Positions 21,237 through 28,962 of a stretch of 64,000 nucleotides of DNA are shown one piece after another. A model generated the notes under the pieces. That model was not told the origin of the DNA, did no database searches, and worked only from the letters and a program-made list of their open reading frames with translations. Numbering within the stretch: position 1 is the stretch's first letter; each line of letters starts with the position of its first letter. Both the position numbers and the translations under genes were made by a program. This stretch comes from Azonexus sp. R2A61 (GTDB lineage: Bacteria; Pseudomonadota; Gammaproteobacteria; Burkholderiales; Rhodocyclaceae): contig NZ_JACBFO010000004.1 in NCBI RefSeq assembly GCF_021401135.1, positions 310,001 through 374,000 on the forward strand. The letters run 5' to 3'.

Positions 21237-23396
21237 ATGTCCGATCTTCTTGCCAATCTGAATCCGCCGCAGTTGCAGGCCGTCAGCCTGCCGCCCGTGC
21301 ACGCCCTGATCCTGGCCGGGGCGGGCAGTGGCAAGACACGCGTGCTGACCACGCGCATCGCCTGGCTGATTTCCACCGGCCAGGTCGGGCCGCACGGCGT
21401 GCTGGCGGTGACCTTCACCAACAAGGCGGCGCGCGAGATGACGGCGCGGCTGGCGGCGCTGGTGCCGATCAACGTGCGCGGCATGTGGATCGGCACCTTC
21501 CACGGCCTGTGCAACCGGCTGCTGCGCGCGCATTACCGCGAGGCCGGCCTGCCGCAGACTTTCCAGATCCTCGATTCGGGCGACCAGCTGGCGGCGGTCA
21601 AGCGGCTGTTGAAGAATCTCAACGTCGACGACGAGAAATACCCACCGCGCGAGCTGTGCCATTTCATCAATGCGCACAAGGAACAGGGTGTGCGCGCGGC
21701 GCAGGCCGAGGCCTACGATCACTACACGCAGAAGCGCGTCGAGCTCTACGCCGAGTACGAGATCCAGTGCCAGCGCGAAGGCGTCGTCGATTTCGCCGAA
21801 CTGCTGTTGCGCTGCCATGAATTGCTGCAGCGCAACGAACCGCTGCGCACGCATTACCAGCAGCGCTTCCGGCACATCCTGGTCGACGAATTCCAGGATA
21901 CCAACCGCTTGCAGTACGCCTGGCTGCAGTTGCTGGCCGGCGGCGGCGCCAGGGTTTTCGCGGTCGGCGACGACGACCAGTCGATCTATCGCTTCCGCGG
22001 CGCGGAAGTCGGCAACATGCGCGAATTCGAGCGCGACTACGCCGGCGACAACGTGATCCGGCTGGAGCAGAACTACCGTTCACACGGCAACATCCTGGCC
22101 GCCGCCAATGCGATCATCAAGCACAACCGCGAACGTCTGGGCAAGAACCTGTGGACCGACGCCGGCGACGGCGAGCCGATCCGCTGTTTCGAGGGCTACA
22201 ACGACCTCGACGAGGCGCGTTTCGTGATCGACGAGGTGCGCGAACTGATCCGCGATGGCGTGTCGCCGACGCAGATCGCGTTGCTCTACCGATCCAACGC
22301 GCAGTCCCGTGTGCTCGAACACGAATTGTTCACCAAGGCCGTGCCGTACAAGGTCTATGGCGGTCTGCGCTTCTTCGAGCGGCAGGAAATCAAGCATGCG
22401 CTGGCCTACCTGCGGCTGATCGGCAATCCGGACGACGACACTGCCTTCCTGCGCGTGGTCAACTTCCCGACCCGCGGCATCGGCGCCCGTTCGCTGGAAA
22501 ACCTGCAGGCGGCGGCTCACCAGATCAATTCCAGCCTGTACAACGCCGCCGCGTCGCTGACCGGCAAGGCCGGCCAGACGGTCGGCGCCTTCATCCGGCT
22601 GGTCGAAACGCTGCGTCAGGAAACCGCCGGTCTGCCGCTGCCCGAGATCATCGAGCACGTCGTCGAAAAATCCGGCCTGACCCAGCATTACCGGACCGAG
22701 AAGGAAGGGCAGGAACGGCTGGAAAACCTCGATGAATTGATCAACGCCGCCGCCACCTTCGTCGACGCCGACGGCGTGGTGATGGCCGAGGCCGGCGAGA
22801 TGGACGCGCTGACCGCTTTCCTGACGCATGCCTCGCTGGAAGCCGGCGAGCATCAGGCCGGCGAAGGTCAGGAAGCGGTCCAGCTGATGACCGTACACGC
22901 CGCCAAGGGCCTGGAGTTCGACGTGGTCTTCATCACCGGCCTGGAGCAGGGGCTGTTCCCGCACGAGAATGCGGTCAACGAGGGGCGCGACGGGCTGGAG
23001 GAAGAGCGCCGGCTGATGTACGTCGCGGTGACCCGCGCCCGCCGCCGGCTCTACCTGGCCTGCGCGCAAAGCCGCATGCTGCACGGCCAGACGCGCTACT
23101 GCACGCCATCCTCCTTCCTCGACGAGATTCCGGAAGGCCTGCTGCTCAAGTTGAACAAGAAGGCCGAGCCGGCCTGGGGCGGTTATGGGCGTTCGTCGTC
23201 CGGCGGCGGCTACGCGCCGGAACCGGCAGCCGGCGGTTTGCGCATCGGGCAGAGCGTCGAGCACGCCAAGTTCGGCGCCGGCGTCATCGTCGCCACCGAG
23301 GGGCGCGGTGCCGATGCGCGGGTGCAGGTCAATTTCGGCGGTGCCCACGGCATGAAATGGCTGGCGCTGGAATATGCCAAGCTGACGCCGTTGTGA
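21237..23396 (+). CDS. uvrD: ATP-dependent DNA helicase UvrD/Rep type
   Basis: This SF1A 3'-5' helicase serves nucleotide excision and mismatch repair. The 719-residue protein shows Walker A GAGSGKT at 28-34, DEFQDTNRLQYAWL, GDDDQSIYRFRGAE, QNYRS and the C-terminal motif VAVTRARRRLYL. A small Tudor-like domain at the end (VEHAKFGAGVI) matches UvrD/PcrA proteins that bind RNA polymerase. The ATG fits the family N terminus MSDLLANLNPPQLQAV. A long palindrome follows its stop codon. Confidence 0.96.
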   Translation: MSDLLANLNPPQLQAVSLPPVHALILAGAGSGKTRVLTTRIAWLISTGQVGPHGVLAVTFTNKAAREMTARLAALVPINVRGMWIGTFHGLCNRLLRAHYREAGLPQTFQILDSGDQLAAVKRLLKNLNVDDEKYPPRELCHFINAHKEQGVRAAQAEAYDHYTQKRVELYAEYEIQCQREGVVDFAELLLRCHELLQRNEPLRTHYQQRFRHILVDEFQDTNRLQYAWLQLLAGGGARVFAVGDDDQSIYRFRGAEVGNMREFERDYAGDNVIRLEQNYRSHGNILAAANAIIKHNRERLGKNLWTDAGDGEPIRCFEGYNDLDEARFVIDEVRELIRDGVSPTQIALLYRSNAQSRVLEHELFTKAVPYKVYGGLRFFERQEIKHALAYLRLIGNPDDDTAFLRVVNFPTRGIGARSLENLQAAAHQINSSLYNAAASLTGKAGQTVGAFIRLVETLRQETAGLPLPEIIEHVVEKSGLTQHYRTEKEGQERLENLDELINAAATFVDADGVVMAEAGEMDALTAFLTHASLEAGEHQAGEGQEAVQLMTVHAAKGLEFDVVFITGLEQGLFPHENAVNEGRDGLEEERRLMYVAVTRARRRLYLACAQSRMLHGQTRYCTPSSFLDEIPEGLLLKLNKKAEPAWGGYGRSSSGGGYAPEPAAGGLRIGQSVEHAKFGAGVIVATEGRGADARVQVNFGGAHGMKWLALEYAKLTPL

Positions 23397-23401
23397 TTTT
23401 G

Positions 23402-23433
23402 GCCGATTCCTGCGGTCGACCGCAGGAATCGGC
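23402..23433. repeat. Perfect 32-bp palindrome after uvrD (copy 4)
   Basis: Sixteen-base arms meet with no loop. The centre at 23412-23423 is the GCGGTCGACCGC core, extended outward by AGGAATCGGC on one side and its complement on the other. It starts six bases after the uvrD stop codon. With no loop or T-run it is unlike a standard intrinsic terminator, but could cruciform or stop transcription from either side. Confidence 0.9.
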
Positions 23434-23521
23434 AAATTTCCGTGCACGGTGGATTGCCGGCGCGGCTCGGTGATACCCTCCCGGTTTTGCTTGCCAAAAG
23501 AATAGGCTGGGGGTTAGCAAC

Positions 23522-24877
23522 ATGGCCAAGATCAAGGCGGGGCTGTTGTCCCTGCGCGATTTGTTCGCCACCGCGTGGTGGATTTTCCTGATCGCCGGTA
23601 TCGGTTTTGCGGTTGCCTTCCAGTTTGTCGAGCCGGCGCCGCCCAAGCGCATGAGCATCACCACCGGCGGCGAGAGCGGCGCCTACTACCAGTTCGCCAG
23701 GCGTTACGCGGCGATTCTGGCGCGTGATGGCATCACGCTCGACATCCAGACCTCGGCCGGTTCGTTGCAGAATCTCGAGCGCCTGAAGAACGACGAAGCC
23801 CAGATCGCCTTCGTCCAGGGCGGCGTGCTGCAACCCGCCGACGACCCCGATGCCGAGGACGAATCCGGCCTGCTGTCGCTCGGTTCGGTGTTCTACGAAC
23901 CGGTCTGGGTGTTCTACCGCGGTCCGGAAATGACCCGGCTGAGCGAATTGCAGGGCAAGCGCATCGCCGTCGGCCAGGAAGGTTCGGGTATCCGCGCGCT
24001 GGCGCAGACGCTGCTGACCGCCAACGAGGTGCCGATGGGCGATAACCTGGTTGCCTTCTCCGGTCTCGACGCCGCCGAGGAGCTGCAGCAGGGGCGCATC
24101 GATGCCGCTTTCATCATCGCCGCCGAAAGTGCGCCGGTGGTCCAGGTGCTGCTGCGTTCGCCGGGCGTGCGTTTGATGAACTTCACGCAGTCCTGGGCTT
24201 ACGAGCGGCGCTATCCTTTCCTGACCCGGCTGACCTTGCCGCGCGGCGTCGCCGACCTGGTGCGCGACGTGCCGCCGGAAGACATCCGCGTGCTGGCGCC
24301 GACCGCCAACCTGATCGTCCGCGACGACCTGCATCCGGCACTGCAGGCCTTGCTGCTGCAGGCAGCGCGCGAAGTGCATGGCAAACCGGGCTTCTTCCAG
24401 ACGACCAACGAGTTTCCGGCCTATCTCGATCCGATGCTGCCGCTGGCGCCGGAGGCCGAGCGCTTCTTCAAATCCGGCGCGCCCTTCCTGCAGCGCTATC
24501 TGCCTTTCTGGCTGGCCGTGCTGGTCGACCGCATGATCGTGCTGCTGGTGCCGGTCATCGCCTTGCTCATCCCGCTGATGCGCATCGCGCCGGCGCTCTA
24601 TAACTGGCGCGTGCGCTCCAAGGTTTTCCGCTGCTACGGCGAGTTGAAGTTTCTCGAAGACGATCTGAAACACCATTTCGATCAGCGCCGCCTCGGCGAA
24701 TACCGCAGCCGGCTCGATGCGCTGGATGACGAGGCGAGTCAGCTGCGCGTGCCGCTCGGCTTCACCGATCTGGTCTACACGCTGCGCGAGCACGTCAATC
24801 TGGTGCGCGGCATCCTGCTCAAGCAGGAGGCGGCGCTCGGCGCCGAGCCGCCGCCGGCGACGGAGGCGGCATCATGA
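23522..24877 (+). CDS. TAXI-family solute-binding protein with C-terminal membrane anchor
   Basis: The 451-residue protein resembles substrate-binding subunits of TAXI-type TRAP transporters. It has an N-terminal signal-anchor (18-38), TTGGESGAYYQFARRYA, TSAGSLQNLERL and VFYEPVWVFYRG. Unlike simple binding proteins, it continues into a strong membrane segment (about 328-355, LVDRMIVLLVPVIALLIPL) and a charged cytoplasmic tail of about 90 residues. No TRAP membrane subunit lies nearby. It overlaps the ParA-like gene by four bases. Confidence 0.85.
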   Translation: MAKIKAGLLSLRDLFATAWWIFLIAGIGFAVAFQFVEPAPPKRMSITTGGESGAYYQFARRYAAILARDGITLDIQTSAGSLQNLERLKNDEAQIAFVQGGVLQPADDPDAEDESGLLSLGSVFYEPVWVFYRGPEMTRLSELQGKRIAVGQEGSGIRALAQTLLTANEVPMGDNLVAFSGLDAAEELQQGRIDAAFIIAAESAPVVQVLLRSPGVRLMNFTQSWAYERRYPFLTRLTLPRGVADLVRDVPPEDIRVLAPTANLIVRDDLHPALQALLLQAAREVHGKPGFFQTTNEFPAYLDPMLPLAPEAERFFKSGAPFLQRYLPFWLAVLVDRMIVLLVPVIALLIPLMRIAPALYNWRVRSKVFRCYGELKFLEDDLKHHFDQRRLGEYRSRLDALDDEASQLRVPLGFTDLVYTLREHVNLVRGILLKQEAALGAEPPPATEAAS

Positions 24878-25509
24878 AGGGCTTCCTGGTCGCCAATCCG
24901 AAGGGCGGTTCGGGCAAGAGCACGCTGGCCACCAATCTTGCCGGTTACTTTGCCAGCCGCGGCTGCGACGTCATGCTCGGCGACATCGACCGTCAGCAGT
25001 CGTCGCGCGAATGGCTGGCCAGCCGGCCGTTTGAACTGCCGACCATCGAGACCTGGGAAATCGGCCCGGACCACATCGCGCGGCCGCCCAAGCGCACCTC
25101 GCATGTCGTCCTCGATACGCCGGCCGGCCTGTCCGGCAAGCTGCTCGACAAGGTGCTCAAGCTGTCGGCACGGGTCATCGTGCCGGTCCAGCCGTCGCTG
25201 TTCGACATGCGGGCGACGCGCCATTTCCTGACCGAACTGCTCGACGAAAAGGCCGTGCGCAAGGGCAAGGCCGATGTCGCGGTGATCGGCATGCGGGTCG
25301 ATGCGCGGACCCGCGCGGCAGGCGAGCTGGAGCGCTTCTTCGCCGGCTACGAACTGCCGGTACTGGCCTATCTGCGCGACACGCAGTTATACGTCCAGAC
25401 GGCGGCCGCCGGGATGACGCTGTTCGATCTGCCGGCGTCGCGCGCCGAGCGCGATCTGGCGCAGTGGCAGGCGATCATCGACTGGGTCGAGGGCGGCAAG
25501 GCGGGCTGA
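24874..25509 (+). CDS. ParA/MinD-family ATPase
   Basis: This 211-residue P-loop ATPase has the deviant Walker A KGGSGKST at 10-17 and the Walker B-like VVLDTPAGL. It lacks an N-terminal DNA-binding domain, and no parB follows, so a plasmid or chromosome partition role is unlikely. The ATGA overlap with the TAXI protein suggests the two work together, perhaps positioning or gating the membrane protein; that is inference. Confidence 0.88.
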   Translation: MKGFLVANPKGGSGKSTLATNLAGYFASRGCDVMLGDIDRQQSSREWLASRPFELPTIETWEIGPDHIARPPKRTSHVVLDTPAGLSGKLLDKVLKLSARVIVPVQPSLFDMRATRHFLTELLDEKAVRKGKADVAVIGMRVDARTRAAGELERFFAGYELPVLAYLRDTQLYVQTAAAGMTLFDLPASRAERDLAQWQAIIDWVEGGKAG

Positions 25510-25524
25510 TTTTTCCGGTTTTCC

Positions 25525-25563
25525 GGCGTTGACCGCAAGCTTCAGAAGCCTGCGGTCAACGCC
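25525..25563. terminator. Long inverted repeat between convergent parA-like and lysR genes
   Basis: GGCGTTGACCGCA and its complement pair over 13 bases, and the 39-bp unit is almost fully symmetrical. It begins 15 bases after the ATPase stop codon and overlaps the last codons of the lysR gene. It is built from TTGACCGCA/TGCGGTCAA, a variant of the window's iterated palindrome. A bidirectional stop signal is plausible. Confidence 0.55.
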
Positions 25564-26450
25564 GCCAGGCGCTCGTTTTTGTCCAGTTCATCGAGGAACC
25601 ATTGCAGCGCCCGGCCAACCTGGCGGCTGCGCCAGGCGATATGGAAGGACAGTTGCTGGCCGGGTTCGGCGGCTTCCAGTTCGACCAGTCGTCCGGCGGC
25701 GATTTCCGGTTCGACGATCCAGCGCGGCAGGTGTCCGATGCCCAGTCCAGCGATCTGCGCCGCGGCCTTGGTCCGCATGTCGGGAACGCGCAGGATGTCC
25801 TGGCCGCCGATCAGTCCGGCCGAGCGGGCGCTCAGTTCCTGCGAGGTGTCGGCAATCACGACGGCGCGATGGCGCGCCAGTTCGCTGGCCGGAACCGGCC
25901 CGCGCCAACCGGCCAGCGGATGATGCGCGGCGACCACCAGCCGCAGCCTGGCCTCGCCGAGCTGGCGGCTGGCCAGTCCGCTGCGGGCCGGCATGTCGCC
26001 GGGGGCGCCGATCACCAGGTCGGCGCGGTCGGCCGCCAGGGCGTCCCAGGTGCCGCCGAGCACCTCGTGACCGAGGCGGATCTGTGTGCCGTGCCCGGCG
26101 GCGTAAAAGTCGTGGATCAAGGGCAGCAGGCGTTCGGCCGGCACCATCGCGTCGAGCGCGATGCGCAGTTCGGCTTCCCAGCCGGTGGCGATGCGCCGGA
26201 CCCGGCGTTCGATCTCCTGCGCGGCCCGCAGCAGGTGGCGGCCGTCCTCAAGCAGGCTGCGTCCGGCCTCGTTGAGCGTCGCCTTGCGTCCTGCGCGGTC
26301 GAACAGCCGGACGTCGAGATCGCTTTCCAGCTTGGCGACGGCGTGCGACAGGGCCGACGGTACCCGATGCAGCGCGGCGGCGGCGGCCGAGAAGCTGCCG
26401 TGCCGGTCGATGGCGTCGAGCACCTGCAGCAATTCGAGCGAGATCTTCAT
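25542..26450 (-). CDS. LysR-family transcriptional regulator
   Basis: The 302-residue protein has an N-terminal winged HTH (LLQVLDAIDRHGSFSAAAAALHRVPSALSHAVAKLE) followed by the LysR effector-binding domain. The gene diverges from a flavodoxin-like gene, and a GAATAT-N6-ATATTC repeat lies between them. It therefore probably controls that gene and itself. The VPSALSH motif resembles the YhaJ/DhcR branch, which responds to aromatic or quinone compounds; this sub-assignment is tentative. Confidence 0.93.
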   Translation of the reverse strand: MKISLELLQVLDAIDRHGSFSAAAAALHRVPSALSHAVAKLESDLDVRLFDRAGRKATLNEAGRSLLEDGRHLLRAAQEIERRVRRIATGWEAELRIALDAMVPAERLLPLIHDFYAAGHGTQIRLGHEVLGGTWDALAADRADLVIGAPGDMPARSGLASRQLGEARLRLVVAAHHPLAGWRGPVPASELARHRAVVIADTSQELSARSAGLIGGQDILRVPDMRTKAAAQIAGLGIGHLPRWIVEPEIAAGRLVELEAAEPGQQLSFHIAWRSRQVGRALQWFLDELDKNERLAALTAGF

Positions 26451-26467
26451 GTGAATTAAATTGAATT

Positions 26468-26485
26468 GAATATCGAAAAATATTC
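26468..26485. promoter_or_regulatory. Candidate LysR operator GAATAT-N6-ATATTC
   Basis: This is a perfect six-base inverted repeat with an AT-rich centre containing a T-N11-A type spacing. It lies 18 bases from the lysR start and about 105 from the flavodoxin start. Confidence 0.5.
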
Positions 26486-26590
26486 GCTATTTGCGCTTGA
26501 ACTCTAGGTCTAACATGGCGCCAAATCAACAGTTTCATTCATCAATCAGTTTTGTTATTACCGTCGTCGTCTTCCCTGAAAGGAATTGCC

Positions 26591-27145
26591 ATGAGCAAGC
26601 AGATCGCTGTCGTTTATTTTTCCGGCTACGGCCACACCCAACGCATTGCCGAGACGCTGGCTGCCGCAGCCGGCGCCGAACTGGTGGCGGTCGATGGCGA
26701 AGGCAATGTCAGCGACGCCGGCTGGGATGTGCTGAATGCCGCCAAGACCATCGTCTTTGGCGCCCCGACCTACATGGGCGGCGTGCCCTGGCAGTTCAAG
26801 AAATTTGCCGATGCCTCGTCCAAGGCCTGGTTCACCCGCGCCTGGCAGGACAAGCTGTTCGCCGGCTTCACCAACAGCGCCAGCTTCAACGGCGACAAGG
26901 GGGCCACGCTGATCTACCTGCAGACCCTGGCATCGCAGCATGGCGGCCTGTGGATCAGCCTCGGCTTGCTGCCGGCCAACACCAAGGCGGCGACGCGGGC
27001 CGACGTCAACAACCTGGGCGGTTCGGTCGGCCTGCTGGTACAGACGCCGGCCGATGCCGGCGTCGATGAAATTCCGTCCGGCGATCTCGACACGGCCCGC
27101 CGCTTTGGCGAGCGCATTGCGGCAACGACCGCGCGTTTCAACTGA
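26591..27145 (+). CDS. Flavodoxin-fold NAD(P)H-dependent oxidoreductase (WrbA-like)
   Basis: The 184-residue protein begins MSKQIAVVYFSGYGHTQRIAE, a phosphate-binding FMN loop, and has FGAPTYMGGVPWQFKKFAD and a later FNGDKGATLIYLQ segment. These place it with NAD(P)H quinone reductases of the flavodoxin-like/WrbA group, which reduce quinones by two electrons. A GAAAGGAA ribosome-binding site precedes it. The divergent LysR gene is the likely regulator. Confidence 0.88.
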   Translation: MSKQIAVVYFSGYGHTQRIAETLAAAAGAELVAVDGEGNVSDAGWDVLNAAKTIVFGAPTYMGGVPWQFKKFADASSKAWFTRAWQDKLFAGFTNSASFNGDKGATLIYLQTLASQHGGLWISLGLLPANTKAATRADVNNLGGSVGLLVQTPADAGVDEIPSGDLDTARRFGERIAATTARFN

Positions 27146-27166
27146 AATGCCGGCAGGGTCGCCGGA

Positions 27167-27727
27167 TCAGGCGGCCCGGCGCTGACGCCAGCGGCCGATC
27201 AGTCGGCCCGCGGCGTGGCGGGCGACGACGATCGCGGCGACCAGAATCAGCAGCGGATCGACCAGCGCATCCCACAGGTTGTCGAACAGACCGGCGGCGT
27301 AGGCCGCCAGGTCGACGGCCAGGATGAGCAGCCAGAACACCTGGCCGCGCAACCACAAGGCTGCGCCCAGCGGCAGTAGCGCTGCGCCAAGGGCCCAGGG
27401 CTGATAGCCGAGGGCGTGCAGGTCGATGCCGCTCCAACCGGCGCTGGTCGGGTAGAGCAGCGCTGCCGCCGCGCACAGGCCCAGGGCCAGGCGCGGTCCG
27501 AGCAGGTTGACCGGTTGCGGAATCAGGCGCAGCAGCGCCAGGCAGAGCAGCGTCACGGAAGGCGGACCGAAGGCGGCGTGCATGGCCGGCGCGATACCGG
27601 CGAGCAGCGCGATTGCGGTGCCGGCCAGCCCGGCACGCGGTCGCAACGTACCCAGCGGCAGCAGGCTGAGCAGGGCGCCGAAAATCAGGCCGTGGGCAAG
27701 CAGTCCGTAAGCCGCCTGGGGATTCAT
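27167..27727 (-). CDS. Integral membrane protein of unknown function (186 aa)
   Basis: The product is almost entirely hydrophobic, with about six membrane helices and a basic C terminus (RLIGRWRQRRAA). It overlaps the sialidase-like gene by four bases and is surely translated with it. No transporter motif is recognised. A role in anchoring or exporting something connected to the upstream BNR protein is only a guess. Confidence 0.8.
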   Translation of the reverse strand: MNPQAAYGLLAHGLIFGALLSLLPLGTLRPRAGLAGTAIALLAGIAPAMHAAFGPPSVTLLCLALLRLIPQPVNLLGPRLALGLCAAAALLYPTSAGWSGIDLHALGYQPWALGAALLPLGAALWLRGQVFWLLILAVDLAAYAAGLFDNLWDALVDPLLILVAAIVVARHAAGRLIGRWRQRRAA

Positions 27728-28842
27728 GCTGCGCCTCCATCCAGCCAGGCCGGGCTGAAATTCAGATATTTGATGCGTTGACCGCGCCAGGCGTAAGCCA
27801 GGTGTAGTTGTCCGTCCTGCCCCTGCAGCAGGCTGGGGTGGCTGAAACTGGCGGCGCCGTCGGCGGCGTTTTCCAGCGTCCGGGCCAGTCGCCAGTGTCG
27901 GCCCTGGTCGGCGGACAGCCACAGGTGCAGACTGTCCGTCCCTTGTTCGCCGTTGCCCGCCAGCAGCAGGCGGCCATCCTCGAGACGGAGCAGTGCGCAG
28001 GCCGTTTGCGGATTGGCCAGCCCGCTGACAGGGGTTTCCTGCCAGTGCCCGCCGCCGTCTTCCGAAATCGCCACGATGTTGGTCTCGGGCCGGCGCAAGA
28101 TGCCGAGCAATCTGCCATCGGGCAGGGCGACGAAGGCGCCCTGCCGCGTTCCGGTTGCCAGGCGCTGCTTGCCGACAACGCGCAGCGCCGCATCCAGACG
28201 TACCCATTCGACGCTGCGCGCCTGGGCCAGTGGCAGAAAACGCCCGCCGTCGTCGAGCGACAGGCTGCCTTGCAGGGCCTCACCGCCCAGCGGTGCGGCG
28301 GCGATGCGCTGCAATCGGCCCCAGCTTTCGCCTTCGTCGATCGACATCAGGTGCATCGGTTGCGGGCTGGTCCAGCCGGGGAAGCCGCGGCTGGCAAACC
28401 ACAGGTGCAAGGCCTCGCGGCCGGCTTCGAGCTGCGGCTGTTCGAGCGCATCGAGATGCGCGAAGCGCCGTCCGGCGGCGCTGGCCACGTCGACGATCCG
28501 GCGCGGCTCGCGCCAGCCGGCGGCGTCGCGCAGCGAAAACCAGAGGGCGGCGGCCGACGGGTCGCCCGGTCCGGCCAGCCAGACGGCGGCGATACGTCCG
28601 TCGGGGAGTTCGGCCAGGCTGGGCGAGTCGGCCGATTCGGTGACGGCCGGCAGCAGCGTGGCGACCATGAAAGGGCGCAATGCTTGCTCGCCGGGGGCGG
28701 CCTCGGTCGGTAATTGTGCGGGGGAGGGGCGGGGAATGACGGCAGCGGTCCAGGCGAGGGCGGCGATGAACAGCAGGCCGGCTGCATGACGCGACCAGCC
28801 GGACGAAACGGGGGCGAGGTTCGCGAGGGCAAATTTCGACAT
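27724..28842 (-). CDS. Exo-alpha-sialidase-like BNR-repeat protein
   Basis: The 372-residue protein has an N-terminal membrane or signal segment (about 18-38) and a six-bladed propeller. Asp-box (BNR) motifs are visible as SIDEGESWG, SEDGGGHWQ and SADQGRHWR, and it ends HLAYAWRGQRIKYLNFS. The fold matches the sialidase superfamily (BNR_2). Catalytic specificity is not evident, and such proteins in environmental betaproteobacteria need not act on sialic acid. It pairs with the membrane protein downstream. Confidence 0.85.
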   Translation of the reverse strand: MSKFALANLAPVSSGWSRHAAGLLFIAALAWTAAVIPRPSPAQLPTEAAPGEQALRPFMVATLLPAVTESADSPSLAELPDGRIAAVWLAGPGDPSAAALWFSLRDAAGWREPRRIVDVASAAGRRFAHLDALEQPQLEAGREALHLWFASRGFPGWTSPQPMHLMSIDEGESWGRLQRIAAAPLGGEALQGSLSLDDGGRFLPLAQARSVEWVRLDAALRVVGKQRLATGTRQGAFVALPDGRLLGILRRPETNIVAISEDGGGHWQETPVSGLANPQTACALLRLEDGRLLLAGNGEQGTDSLHLWLSADQGRHWRLARTLENAADGAASFSHPSLLQGQDGQLHLAYAWRGQRIKYLNFSPAWLDGGAA

Positions 28843-28962
28843 CCGGAAATTCTAACCGTAGGCTTTCGGCGGAGCCGCAGATATTTCTGTTGGATTTGAT
28901 AAATGGATAGTCCGTTTTTGCGCTTTCGGCGATAATTCCGCACCAGAGAGAGGACTCGATTA

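Noticed and set aside
24874-25509. ParA-like ATPase as a plasmid or chromosome partition gene
   Set aside because: There is no parB, no centromere-like repeats and no replication genes nearby; the gene overlaps a TAXI protein instead.
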